A stretch of DNA of 64,000 bases from Kalmusia sp. IMI 367209 (GCA_027946365.1 JAPEUQ010000005.1:682001-746000); one strand, 5' to 3'; counted from the first letter of the stretch, positions 48,096 to 58,725 are shown. Notes: a model not told the origin generated them from the sequence alone. Made by a program: numbers and translations.

Positions 48096-49027
48096 ATGAA
48101 GTCGTTCGCCCTCCTCATTGCTGCTGGCGCGGCCCTCGCCCAGGACCTCGGCAGCCTGCCGGCATGTGGCGTACGTACACTGCACAAAATCTTGTTGCAT
48201 TCCTTTCATGTGCTGATGGAGGCTAGCAAACTTGCGTAAACAACATGGTCGCCATTGCTCAATCGGAATTCGGCTGCTCCTCAGGTGACGTCGCCTGCTA
48301 CTGCACCAACCAGGACTTTGGCTATGGAGTCCGCGACTGCGCCAGGGAAGCATGCGGGGATGACTCGACGGCCAACCAAGTCATCTCGTACGGTCTTGCC
48401 TACTGTGCATGTGAGCTTCCTCCCTTCTTTCTACCCACGCCTGTATTGACTGTCGTCCAGCCATCCAAGCCTCAGCAGGTGGCTCATCAGCTTCCGCGAT
48501 CGCTACGGGCGCTCTCGGTGTTCTGTCGTCCGCTGCCGAGTCGGCCACTGGTTCCCTCGGTAGTGCTGTTGCATCAGCTACTGACTCGGCCGGGAATGCC
48601 ATAAGCTCTGCGACCGAGTCCGCTGGGAGCGCAGCGTCCAGCGTCGCAAGCACCCTCGCTACCATCACGGGCTCTGCTGCTTCTGCCGCTTCCAGTGCCG
48701 CCTCTTCAGCCGAGTCCGCGCTCTCTTCTGCCACTGAATCCATTGCCTCCTCGATAGCCTCTGAACTTTCATCCCGCCTGTGAGTATCTAAGCCAGTCTT
48801 CATATTCCGAACTTATTCTAATGACCCTTTGCAGCTCGTCCGCCGCTTCAGGTGTCTCCAGCGCAGCATCCAAAGGCAGCAGTGCCGTCGAGAGCGCCAC
48901 GAGCGCAGCGGGCTCCGCAGCCTCATCTGCCGCCGAGTCTGCTACCGGATCCCAAGGTGCTGCTCCCAAGATGACCGGTCTGCCCATCGCCGGTGCTGCT
49001 GGTCTCGCCGCCTGGTTGTTGCTATAA
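48096..49027 (+). CDS. CFEM-domain GPI-anchored surface protein
   Basis: CFEM proteins are fungal-specific extracellular eight-cysteine domains; some bind haem, others act in wall structure or host interaction. Exons 48096-48170, 48227-48410, 48461-48777 and 48833-49027 (introns 56, 50, 55 nt) give 256 residues. The signal peptide is MKSFALLIAAGAALAQ. The CFEM domain is about residues 17-87 with all eight Cys (LPACG, TCV, FGC, ACYC, DCA, EACG, AYCA). The rest is a Ser/Ala stalk of repeated SSAAESATGS-like units. The C-terminus (PKMTGLPIAGAAGLAAWLLL) is a GPI-attachment signal. The FGCSSGDVACYC segment contains the Asp that ligates haem iron in haemophores, so haem binding is possible. Confidence 0.93.
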
Positions 49028-50453
49028 ACTTCCATGCTCGATGCGTGCCAAAGCTCCCATATGTCGGTTAATGACTATAATGCTTGGAAGGTGAAAAGGA
49101 TATGAAGTGGGCTTTGGCTGTGTTGGTAATGGTTGGGTCGATCCTGGATTGTCTACACTGCTTGTGTAATCGTTCCTCGTATCGCCGATTTTCCTTTCTC
49201 TGTTCACACTTGATGCTTACGGTGGAATGATGGTTATGACCCGTTTATGCCATGCATGGCATGGTATGGCTTTTCCGGTATGCGCTAGGTTGCAGCGCTT
49301 TGATACCCTGTTGCAGGAATATTGAAACGCCCTTTGTGTAGGTAGTACAATAATAAAACTAATGTCTTCACTTACAACCTGCTGTTTTCGTTGATGTGAG
49401 GCGACCTGCACCTGTGTTCGTGATGCTGGTACTCACTGCTGATACTGTTCGCGCGCACGCTGTGCGACCGGACGTGGAGCAGTCTCGACATCGTATCCCA
49501 ATGTTCCGCTACACATGCAGCTAATCTACTAGTCGAATGTAACGTAAAGACAGGCGCCTTGTCGAGGAGGGCACATGTTATTTTCTTCACAACGGCGTCG
49601 AAATGCGGTGCACAGGATCACGAGGCTGAAGACGCGAGGTCGAGATTACCTTTTGTGTTAATCAGCTCCACTTTCTTCCGCCATTGCTGACACGAGTTGC
49701 GCGACTGATCCGAGCCCTGTGGCTGCGGGTGTCCCCGGAAAAGATGGGCGAGCATCCCTGTCGCGACCCACTGCCCTGCGATCTGTAAAAGTCTAGTTCT
49801 AGGTAGTGTGCATGCTTCCTTTCGATGAGTGTTGGATGGTGCATGCGCCGTTCTATCGATGACGAGGTGCTGTTGGGTTGGAGGTGGTTGGGGTGGCTGG
49901 AGTGAGTAGGGAAGGTGCTTGCGGGATTGGCACTTGCTGCCGAGAGGTGTGCGTGGTCGACGGCAGAGGGTACTACATCGTTATTAACGACAGGCGCTGT
50001 AGCTTTCATCGTGACATCTTCATGATCTGGTCTATCTATTGTAGCAATCGACTTCCCCCGTTTCAAGAATGGATTGCGCGGCTTTCGGTTACAATGCGAT
50101 CGAGCTCAACGGAGCACGACGACTACTTGTACATGATAGTTCACTGCTCAATTGTCACCTTGTGGTACATGTACTTCAAAATATTCAGGTTACTCTTAGC
50201 CCCCGCAGCAATTCATCAAAGGCCATCAAGTACATGCAGGCATTCTTCATACCTTTGGTAGCAGTACGAAGGACATTGCATGTATTGAGACATTCACTAC
50301 ACTGAAGTCATCGTACCATATAAGGCAAGGGCACGAGGCCCGAGCGCGCAAGACGCACCGCAATAAGCAGTCACATAAACACGGCACATCTCAACCTCAG
50401 CCCGCGATCATACCTCAACAATATCAATCGATGCGACAAGCGAAAACACCATC
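49028..50453. other. Intergenic, 1.4 kb
   Basis: 3' region of the CFEM gene and promoter of the next gene. No convincing gene; the minus-strand ORF near 49662-50066 lacks an ATG at its 5' end. Confidence 0.5.
49248..49261. repeat. 14-bp perfect palindrome
   Basis: TGCCATGCATGGCA, 220 bp after the CFEM stop; followed by further ATGG steps. No known function. Confidence 0.6.
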
Positions 50454-52835
50454 ATGAGCGGCTTGAGTAACACTCATAGCACCGATATGCCGTCTGCAGA
50501 GTCGAACGCTGTGCCTAACCTTGTTTTGCAGCGGGATAACTCGCCCCACTTTGAGGCATTCATTCTCCATCCGACTTGCGAAAACACAGCCAACTGTATC
50601 AAGTGGTCACACAAGCTCGAGCAACTCCTTCTTGATCCCGTAGGCATCGAGAAGCATGTTGGACAGCTCGGTCCCAACCATTCCGTCATCGACGATATTC
50701 GCGAACTACATGTTGAGCAATACTATTTCATCAAGAGCTGCGTAGAGGAGAGGAAAGGGAAGCTGGTATCAGCACAAGCCGGGAAGGCGGTAGACATGGT
50801 GACTAAGTTGGGAACCTTCGCAGTCAAACCCATCATTTTTATACTGAGCACTTCGAAAGCTGAAGAGGAGGTAGGTTCCATAGAAGCCAAGGAGACCCAA
50901 TCGATCTCTGCAAAGCCGACAGCGTCGACTGCGCCCGGAGGCTTCGGCAATGGCGTGAAGCCGCCTACCAAAGGGCCTTTGAAAACTTTCCATAGCCCTT
51001 TCGGGGAATTCGATGTTGTCAACTGCTCAAAGTCAACTACGAGATTGCCTTCGACAGCTTTCAGCAGCCAGTCAACCTCTACCAATTACACAATCGCGGA
51101 AATCAACAAGCGTTCAGATGTCCAACAATATCGTCAAAGGCAAGAAGCAGGCGGTAAAATTTGCGATCGCTTCCTTCAGGAACCCTACGCGTTGATATGC
51201 CATTGGCAAGTTGTGCCGTTATGCATAGACACGGCGATCTCATTTGAGGAGCTTCGTATTGCTGATATGAAAGCAGGCTACACGGGTCCGAGAAAAGTAG
51301 GAAACAAGAGGAAATGTTCAATCGACCTGACGGCGAGTAAGCTTACTAAGTCGAGGCTTGATGAGTCTGCTTCTGCTGTGCAACCTACAACCGTCAATTT
51401 ACCTAGGGTTTCAGGCCAGGAGAAGCTGTCGCAGGTATCCGACCCGAAGCCTGTGGCTGCAGGAGTAAGTTTATCGGAAAGCTCATCTCCCCTGAACACT
51501 TCTCGTTCCAAGAATGCAGCACCTTCAGTAGTCAACTTGTCCTCTACCGGACCAGCCACATCTGGCACCAATCGTACGATCACTGAGTCAAACAATGCTC
51601 GGAAGCTGTTCGTATACAGTCCTTCATCTGGCATGGTAAGCATGTTTGGTAGCTCATCACTCCATAACGTCTCTCTGACTAGCAATCCTCAGCCTTCACT
51701 GAAAAGTTCGTCATCTAGCAGCCCGCCCACAACTGGCTCTAAGCCTTCGATGCCTGACGTGCGCAACGATGTCTCTGAGCCTGCAGATGGAACGCTCGCC
51801 AATCATTCGACTGCCCTTGGACCTCCCAAGGGCTTGACGAAAATAATAGGCCCTAGTGTATCACCGAACACTTCATGGATTTTGTTCAAGAGAGAAATTC
51901 TAGATAATCCACCAGACTCTAAGAAGGGCACTTCATTTGGAGCTTCTGCCACCCAGAGCAAGACTGATAGCCAGCCGCATAAAGACTATAAGCTACGACT
52001 CTTTGGAGAACCTGTTCCTCAAAATACGGCGTATTGGCTGCTTAAGAACAAGAATGAAATGAGCTCAACTACTCGACCGATAGTCGCAAGGAATACTGAA
52101 GCTACCCTAACCAAGGAACCCGCAGCCACTCCCCGGATATTCAGTCCTATTTTAGGCAACCTCTTTGGATCTTCACAATCAAGACTAATCTTTGGTCCCG
52201 TCTCTGCGTCTTCTACGAACCCATCTAGTAATACCAACACCACAGAGTCTCCCATCAACAAGAACGAGGCTTTAAACGTCTACGCTGCAGCAAATGATCA
52301 TCCTAAGTCATGCAGCGAACGGCAGAACCTCGAATCATCCACATCATCTACTCCGCCTGCACCTGTAACCATTTTAGGCAATACACTCGTACAAGAGGCT
52401 ACAAAACAGACTGATCAGGAGGCGCAACCCACCAGAAAGCCGAATGGTATGCAAGCTGCCAGCTCCAAGGTCTCATCATCAACTTCGGCACGCGATCTAA
52501 CCCCCAGTGCAACTGCTCATCCCCAAGCTAGCCTGAACTCGACGCCAGGCAGCAAATCACACATCTCTCCCCACATTCCTTCAAAGTGCTCCCCTCCCCT
52601 CTCAGAGGCCAGTTCCGAAGAGCGAAACAACGACCTCCAAGACATCGTTGCGGAGCTTGCTTTACACAGGGAACCCTGGATGTGCACGATATGCTCTACC
52701 AACCTCTTCTCGCACGGCGAAGGTGAGCGCATCATGCAATTGTGCGACTCTTGCGCCAACCTCAAGGGTACCGCGTGCGACATATGTAAGGCAGCGATAG
52801 AGAAGCGTGAAAGAGGAGACAATGCTCAAGAGTAA
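50454..52835 (+). CDS. Hypothetical Ser-rich protein with C-terminal Cys-rich motif, 793 aa
   Basis: Not recognised. Single long exon from the ATG at 50454. Residues 1-130 look folded (NCIKWSHKLEQLLLDPVGIE; LHVEQYYFIKSCVEERKGK). About 140-700 is Ser/Thr/Pro-rich and disordered, with scattered Phe-Gly steps (SMFGSSS, LFGEPVP, NLFGSSQ, IFGPVS) and duplicated phrases (SPNTSWILFKREI; PQNTAYWLLKNKN). The end has paired CxxC motifs (WMCTICSTNLF, LCDSCANLKGTACDICK), probably a zinc ribbon. The reading frame stays coding-like beyond the stop, so the 3' end of this model is doubtful. Confidence 0.7.
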   Translation: MSGLSNTHSTDMPSAESNAVPNLVLQRDNSPHFEAFILHPTCENTANCIKWSHKLEQLLLDPVGIEKHVGQLGPNHSVIDDIRELHVEQYYFIKSCVEERKGKLVSAQAGKAVDMVTKLGTFAVKPIIFILSTSKAEEEVGSIEAKETQSISAKPTASTAPGGFGNGVKPPTKGPLKTFHSPFGEFDVVNCSKSTTRLPSTAFSSQSTSTNYTIAEINKRSDVQQYRQRQEAGGKICDRFLQEPYALICHWQVVPLCIDTAISFEELRIADMKAGYTGPRKVGNKRKCSIDLTASKLTKSRLDESASAVQPTTVNLPRVSGQEKLSQVSDPKPVAAGVSLSESSSPLNTSRSKNAAPSVVNLSSTGPATSGTNRTITESNNARKLFVYSPSSGMVSMFGSSSLHNVSLTSNPQPSLKSSSSSSPPTTGSKPSMPDVRNDVSEPADGTLANHSTALGPPKGLTKIIGPSVSPNTSWILFKREILDNPPDSKKGTSFGASATQSKTDSQPHKDYKLRLFGEPVPQNTAYWLLKNKNEMSSTTRPIVARNTEATLTKEPAATPRIFSPILGNLFGSSQSRLIFGPVSASSTNPSSNTNTTESPINKNEALNVYAAANDHPKSCSERQNLESSTSSTPPAPVTILGNTLVQEATKQTDQEAQPTRKPNGMQAASSKVSSSTSARDLTPSATAHPQASLNSTPGSKSHISPHIPSKCSPPLSEASSEERNNDLQDIVAELALHREPWMCTICSTNLFSHGEGERIMQLCDSCANLKGTACDICKAAIEKRERGDNAQE

Positions 52836-53196
52836 GACAAGAACCTCACTTCTACTCCGCCGGTCGTCAAGATGTCCGTGGCAGCGCAACCGAGTACGGC
52901 ATTACAAGCTACCGTAGACCAGCCTGCGGCTGCTGCGCCTAATATCAAACCCAGCGGAACGGTCGAGGCGTGGGAGAGGGGGATTTATGAAAGACTACGG
53001 CAAGGCCACGGTTGCTAACATGGCAAAGCAACACATCAGCACCACTACCGGTAGTAATGATGGCCAGGCGACTTCCACTACGAACCAGGCCACATCCAAT
53101 CAGTTCACGATGCCGGCTCCCGGGATGGGTGTGGCTGGCACTGCCGTTAAGAGGGGCCAGAAGAGGAAGGATGAGAGTTACCTTCTTGATCTTTAG
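52836..53196 (+). other. Coding-like continuation of the Ser-rich gene
   Basis: After the TAA at 52833-52835 the same frame is open to 53015 (including TVEAWERGIYERLRQGHG). A second frame then reads STTTGSNDGQATSTTNQA to a stop at 53194-53196, ending GQKRKDESYLLDL. A GTAAGA donor overlaps the TAA (52832), and a 63-nt intron to 52894 would remove the stop in frame. A CTAAC branch-like site is at 53014-53018. The gene may therefore have extra 3' exons. Confidence 0.45.
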
Positions 53197-53769
53197 GCAT
53201 AGCGAAGCCGTGTTAGTAAATCGCCTCGCGGCGGTATAACGCGTCGTAATGGAAGAATTGGGCACGGCGAGGGCGCTTTGAGGGAATGGAACTGAGGAAG
53301 ACAGGGTTGATGTGCAGATGGCCAGCATGGGCCTGCTAGTATGGTAAAGGTGTGAGCGTGATCTTGTCAATGAATGTGGCTCGTGGTATTTACGGCAAGT
53401 TGCAGGGTATGTCAATGGGGAAGGAAGGATACACTGGACGATGTGCTTGATCAGGTATCGGCGAGTGAGTTGCCTGGTTAATCATCAAAGTGAATACAAC
53501 GTCTGAAACTGATACTATGCACATGAAAAGGCTCAACATAGAGCAAAACTTAAAGTCAGCACCAGAATGTGACATATCAGATCCACGGTGTGCATAGCAA
53601 AGGGAGAATACAATGGAGAGAGCATGACATTACTTCACGGGCCTGTTTGGCACTCCGTGTTCTTCAAGACCTAATAAAACATATATACAAACGCCTAGTG
53701 CATTCGTTATCCAGGTTCGTTGCCGTGGCCGGAATCGCCAATTTTAGCTTGATCGTTGAGACCAAAGAA
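53197..53769. other. Intergenic, convergent 3' region
   Basis: About 570 bp between the Ser-rich gene and inositol oxygenase, convergent. No gene seen. Confidence 0.6.
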
Positions 53770-54813
53770 TCACCACTTGATCTTCTTGTCCCAGCCAATG
53801 AACTCGTCGATGACGCCCTTGTAGTAGTCCTGGCCAAATGTTAGCATCTGCTCACTACGGCTTGAAATCGTGCGAGATGGTGTGAAGCTTACCTTGAGAT
53901 CCTCGACCTTGGGCACATCGTCGCTCTTGCTGTACAAGTCGTAAGGGTTGAAAGCCTTGACGGCCTCCAGCATGCGCTCGTCCTTCTCGTTCATCATCCA
54001 CTTGTACGCACCCTGCGAGTGCCACGGGTAGAAAGAGTGGTACCTGATCATGGCCAGGCCCTCGTCGGGGATGGTGCTCTGCGCCTTCATGATGTGGTAG
54101 AGGTACTCGTCGTGGCCCCAGCTCAGCATGACGTTGTCCAGTCCGCAGCCAGGCGTGTAGATGCCGTGCTCGGTGCTGTAGATCTCGTTGTCGTGGTCTG
54201 GGTTACCCGTGAAGGTGTCGGGGTAGATGATGCGACGGTCGAAGGCGCAGCCGACGGGGAAGGTGTCGCCGACGACGTCCCACTGGCCCTGGGCGTCGTA
54301 GAAGAAGAGGAGCTTGCCGAGGTCGTGGATCAGGCCGGTGAGCTGCATCCAGCGGGGCTTGCCGTCGCGGCGGATGGCCTCGGCGCTCTGGAGCAAGTGC
54401 TCGATCTGGGAGAGGGAGGTGTCCGGGTCGCTCTCGTCGATGAGCGTGTTGAGCTTCTCCATGGCCTCCCACACGGTCATCTCGGCGCGCGTCTTGCTGT
54501 AGAAGGCATTGCGGGCCTTGAGGTTGTAGGCTACGGTTTGCTTCTCGTGTTGCTCGCGATAGAAGTTCTTGACGCGGTCGCAGGCTTCCTCGTACTGTCG
54601 GAACTGCGTCTTGTCCTTCTCAGAGTCGAACTGGGACTGCTCGTAGATGTCCTTCTCCTCCTGTGTGGCAGTGCCATTCTTGACCTTGAGAGCGGCCTTG
54701 AGGACGTTCACGTCATCAATGGCATCGGAGGTGGCCTCGAGGGCGAGGCCGTCCTTCGGGTTGGCGAAGGGCTCCGCGATGTTGGGCTGCTCGATAAGGG
54801 CGCCGGGTGCCAT
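53770..54813 (-). CDS. MIOX: Myo-inositol oxygenase
   Basis: Di-iron enzyme that opens myo-inositol with O2 to D-glucuronate. Exons 54813-53893 and 53829-53770, 326 residues (family about 285-340). The HD-domain iron ligands are visible: EHLLQSAEAIR, LTGLIHDLGKLLFFY, CGLDNVMLSWGHDEYLYHIM and IRYHSFYPWHSQGAYKW, then FNPYDLYSK. The start is MAPGALIEQ; a less likely ATG is 11 codons upstream. The 63-nt intron 53830-53892 (GTAAGC, GCTAAC, CCAG) is a multiple of three without a stop; splicing gives VEDLK-DYYKGVIDEFIGW. It heads a row of sugar-acid and inositol oxidoreductases, divergent from the aldo-keto reductase. Confidence 0.96.
   Translation of the reverse strand: MAPGALIEQPNIAEPFANPKDGLALEATSDAIDDVNVLKAALKVKNGTATQEEKDIYEQSQFDSEKDKTQFRQYEEACDRVKNFYREQHEKQTVAYNLKARNAFYSKTRAEMTVWEAMEKLNTLIDESDPDTSLSQIEHLLQSAEAIRRDGKPRWMQLTGLIHDLGKLLFFYDAQGQWDVVGDTFPVGCAFDRRIIYPDTFTGNPDHDNEIYSTEHGIYTPGCGLDNVMLSWGHDEYLYHIMKAQSTIPDEGLAMIRYHSFYPWHSQGAYKWMMNEKDERMLEAVKAFNPYDLYSKSDDVPKVEDLKVSFTPSRTISSRSEQMLTFGQDYYKGVIDEFIGWDKKIKW
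53830..53892 (-). other. In-frame 63-nt intron of MIOX
   Basis: Canonical GT-AG ends and branch site, 21 codons with no stop. Retention would insert 21 residues just before the C-terminal helix. Confidence 0.7.
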
Positions 54814-55884
54814 CGTGGAATCAGTGAGTGAAAACGGGTATCTCAAAAGTATAAAGTGTGAGTGTAATACGCTGAGACTCTCGACTTAAAGGTAGAGAAG
54901 AAGAGTTGTAAGTTGGAAGATGGAAGTGATGATGATGTCGCAAGCTTTGAGTTGGAAGGTGCAGTACTTATTCTTCGTTCAACCCCAGGTGAAGGCAAGT
55001 ATTCTCCGCAGGTATCATCCAGGCAGTCAGCCCATGTTCTTCTGCCACCCCGCAACCCCGAACAAGCTCCAGCCTACCATCTGCTGAAGATTCTGATGTC
55101 TTGCATCGTCTAGCTCCACCATTTACGGGGCTTTGGACCGCGTGGTTCATCACCATCACCAATGTGCTCATCGTGAGGAAATTCTCCCCGCTACCCACTG
55201 GCTTTCAATCTGGCACAATGGCCGGAAGGGTTCTGGAAACGGCGGCTTGGCGGCCTGCTACAGGTAATGTGACGGCCATGGTTGGGTGGTTGGCATCTAG
55301 CGGCTTGCTAGTCGGGAAGTTATCATGGTTTTGTGGGCTCCCGCGACGGTCGTTACGATGGCGCTACCACGTGGGCGGTAACCTCACCCTGCCTCGACTT
55401 AGTGAGGAAATTCTCGCCGCTCCCATCAGATCTCCGCCACAATCCTTGTCGAAGCCCACGGCAAACCACGGCGATCTCACGCACAATGACGCCTGACCAG
55501 TGTCGGCTTTCTCTTGACCGACGCAAATTGCCAAAAGCGTCAAAAGCCTTGGCTTTCAAAATCAAGACAAGTGTCGGCGCGCATTTACTTTCATCCACAC
55601 GACCCCAGAAGCTTCGGTCCGATGGTAGCCCGGCGGGGTATGCCATGGCGGGGCTTCGGAAGAATTCATCATCAGCAATCACCCCCAAACAGCCGTGTTT
55701 ACCCAATTGTAGAGGGGCCGGAGCAGTGGGCGGCTTGGTACCACTATAGCAAAAGATGTGACGCAGCGGCCCAAAAGGTCCCCACCTACATATACCCCGT
55801 CTTCCCCAGTCCATTATGAATCCAGCTCTTGGAAACTTCATCCTCAAATTGTCACCTAAAGATATACTGAATCCGACGCCCACA
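54814..55884. promoter_or_regulatory. Divergent promoter MIOX / aldo-keto reductase
   Basis: 1.07 kb. Two near-identical 20-mers, GTGAGGAAATTCTCNCCGCT, occur at 55173-55192 and 55402-55421. CreA-like GCGGGG (or CCCCGC) cores occur at the first copy and near 55627 and 55654. These suit carbon-source control of an inositol catabolic gene pair. No gene lies between. Confidence 0.55.
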
Positions 55885-56934
55885 ATGAACACTGCGATTC
55901 CTTTGAACACAGGTGCTACGATCCCCGCATTGGGATTGGGAACGTGGCAGAGTGCACCTGGAGAGGTGAAGAAGGCGGTCATTCACGCAATCGAGGGCGG
56001 TTACAGACACATTGATTGCGCATTCTGCTACCAGAACGAGGATGAGGTTGGCGAGGCGCTGCAGGATGTCATCTCGCGCGGAATTGTAAAGAGAGAAGAC
56101 CTTTTCATTACGAGCAAGCTATGGTGCACGTTCCACACGCGCGCGGAGGAAGGTCTTCAGAAGAGCTTGGATCTGCTGAAGACGCCGTATGTGGATCTGT
56201 ACTTGATGCACTGGCCCGTACCAATGAACCCGAAAGGTAAGCGTTGTGAGTCTAGCAGTAATGGTGTTTCCGCCTAACTTTCCCCTAGGAAACCACCCCC
56301 TCTTCCCCAAGCTAGAGGACGGCTCTCGTGACATCGACCGGGGTATCACCCACATCGACACCTGGAAGAACCTCGAGAAGCTTATTCAATCACACCCCGA
56401 CAAGGTCAAGGCCATCGGCGTCGCCAACTACTCCGTCAAGTACCTCGAGAAGCTGCTTGCACAAGCAACCATCACCCCCGCAGCCAACCAGATCGAGAAC
56501 CACCCCCTACTGCCGCAGCAGGAAGTCGTTGACTTCTGCAAGCAAAAGGGAATTCACATCACCGCATACAGCCCGCTCGGTAGCACCGGCTCGCCCTTGT
56601 TCAAGGACGAGGGTGTCCTCGAAGTTGCGAAGAAGCACAACGTTGGCCCCGGAACAGTGCTCCTGAGCTACCACCGTGAGTCCTCAAACAAGCTTTTCTC
56701 TACAAGAAGCTCCACTAACAGCCCACAGTCGCCCGCAACTCGTCCGTCCTCGCCAAATCCGTGACGCCCTCGCGCATCGACGAGAACCGCAAGCTCATCA
56801 CGCTCGACGCATCGGATCTCGAGGCGCTCGAAGCCATCCACAAGAAGAACGGCGTCCAGCGCTTCGTCTACCCGCCTTTCGGAGTCAACGCTGGGTTCCC
56901 GGACAAGCCTGACGGTATCGATCTTAGCGGCTGA
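55885..56934 (+). CDS. Aldo-keto reductase, probable glucuronate/aldehyde reductase
   Basis: NADPH-dependent AKR of the fungal glycerol dehydrogenase/uronate reductase group. Exons 55885-56236, 56289-56675 and 56729-56934 (introns 52 and 53 nt) give 314 residues. The catalytic tetrad is visible: Asp in [15 protein letters not shown], Tyr in the same motif, Lys in ITSKLWCTF and His in YLMHWPVPM. The coenzyme end has the Lys-Ser-Arg pattern [17 protein letters not shown]. The start is [20 protein letters not shown]. Next to inositol oxygenase, reduction of D-glucuronate to L-gulonate is the natural guess; glyceraldehyde reduction is the alternative. Confidence 0.93.
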
Positions 56935-57369
56935 CTGCCTGGGAGTAGGCTGTAGAGTGCACTAAAAGTTGGATTGGAGAGTTATACCCTTTATATAGAC
57001 TACCTATTCGACTTTTGTTGATAGAATTGAGATGTTGTGAATAATGCTTTTTCCTCAGAACTTGCTGTGATATGACAAGACTGTTTAGGCACTGTATCAC
57101 TAGTTTGGCGATCAGTAGGCGGTGGCACAGAATTTGTAATCTGTGAGCTTGGAGCTGATTAACATCTTCGTGCGAACAATCCTGAAAGGGCTACTCTGCA
57201 ACAGAGTCAGAGTTCACACGAAACGATGAGACACATAGCTAGAAGCACTACTTCAAGGTTGCCCTATAGGTTTATGTCTATAGTGCAGCACAAGAACATG
57301 TCTATACGAATGCATTGAAATGTATCACATGCCAACGAGACAGGACCACAAATATTATTAAACCCAGTC
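56935..57369. other. Intergenic, convergent 3' region
   Basis: 435 bp between convergent AKR and SDR genes; AT-rich, no gene. Confidence 0.6.
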
Positions 57370-58226
57370 TTACCTCCCCATCCATCCTCCATCCACCGTG
57401 ACAACCTCGCCACTCACGTACGCGCTCGCCGCACTCGCCAACCACACGACGGCCCCCTTGAAATCCTCTGGACTGCCCCACCGGCCGGCAGGAATCCGCT
57501 CCAGGATACTCTTCGCCCGCTTCTCGTCCTGCATCAGCGCCGTGTTCATCTCCGTCGCGATGTAGCCCGGCGCAATGGCATTGACATTGATGCCCTTGCT
57601 CGCCCACTCGTTGCTCAGCGCCTTGGTGAGCTGTGCGACGCCCCCTTTGGACGCTGAGTACGCGGGCACCGTGAATCCGCCCTGGAACGAGAGCAGAGAG
57701 GCAATGTTGATTATGGAGCCGCGGCGCGTCGCGTTGGGCGCGAGCGACGCGGATTGGGAGAGCATGTGTGCGCCGACGTCGCGGCAGAGCGTGAAGACGG
57801 AGGTGAGATTCACCTGGAGGACGGACTGCCAGTCGTCGTCTGGAAATTGGTGTGCGGGGTGGCGCCGCTGGATGCCGCCGCAGTTGAGCAGCACGTGGAT
57901 CCTGTGGCCGTCGTTCAAGATCTTGGGGACGAGGGCGGAGACGGACTCTTGCGAGGAGAGGTCGGCCGTGTAGATTGTTGCTTTGCGCCCGAGCTTTTCG
58001 ATTTCTTGCTTGGTCGCTTGGTTGGATGTGTCTCGCTGTTGGGATTGGGAATCAGCTTTTTGGGTTGCGTTGAGTTGGTGAGGTGTGCGGATGGTACCTG
58101 TACGAGGAGAATGTCTGCACCTGCTTCTGCGAGCGCAATCGCCATGGCCTGTCCGATGCCTCTCGTCCCACCCGTCACGAGAGCAGTCTGACCCTCGAGC
58201 GAGAATAGTTCCTGGACTTTCGCCAT
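57370..58226 (-). CDS. KduD-like short-chain dehydrogenase (keto-gluconate reductase type)
   Basis: Classical SDR. Exons 58226-58098 and 58035-57370, intron 62 nt, 264 residues. Cofactor motif: [25 protein letters not shown] stands for the NNAG motif. Catalytic Ser-Tyr-Lys: [20 protein letters not shown] then SKGG. The block [17 protein letters not shown] and the end [28 protein letters not shown] closely follow bacterial 2-deoxy-gluconate 3-dehydrogenase (KduD) and 5-keto-gluconate reductases. In A. niger glucuronate catabolism an SDR reduces 5-keto-D-gluconate; this gene's neighbourhood fits that role. It shares a 499-bp divergent promoter with the zinc dehydrogenase. Confidence 0.92.
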
Positions 58227-58725
58227 TTTCGCTTGGCCTTTTCAACGGTACTTTAGAATGGTGCTCGATATGAGTTCTGAGCTGGCCTTGGGTCGCGGTA
58301 AGGTAATGCAAAAAGGTTCTTCCAGAAGCCCACAAGACTGAATGCGATTATACCCAAAACATGGAATCGTCGGCAAACAGTATCCCAAAACGGTGTTGCT
58401 GGCGCGGGGCGACGTGCGTCGGCATTTGAAGAGAGTGACGTGTGGTGGGCTTCCGAGGTCGCATAGGACCAACCCCGCCATGTCGTCGGCGTCTGAAGTG
58501 CGGGACACCAAAGGCCGGACATGGAATTTCTCTCCAACGACGGCGCGTCACGTCGTCTCGAGGGGACATTTCGCCCGAGCCAGGCGCCATGGCCGAGTTA
58601 TGTTTTCCTTGTCTTCCGAGCGTTCCTTTTGTATTCTCCACTCCTCGCATTCATTGTTTAGACTTTGTGTTTCGCCTTGCAAATAGCATAGACATTTTTT
58701 GCCTTTATAGTTCAAAATACAGACA
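58227..58725. promoter_or_regulatory. Divergent promoter SDR / zinc dehydrogenase
   Basis: 499 bp. Contains GGAATTTCTCTCC at 58523-58535, similar to the paired 20-mer in the MIOX/AKR promoter. Confidence 0.5.

Noticed and set aside
49662..50066. 134-codon minus-strand ORF downstream of the CFEM gene
   Set aside because: Begins with TTG rather than ATG, low-complexity, no partner exon; not enough to call a gene.
54019..54831. 270-codon plus-strand ORF antisense to inositol oxygenase
   Set aside because: Val/Leu/Gly-rich shadow created by GC-biased codons of the MIOX exon; the MIOX reading has all iron ligands.
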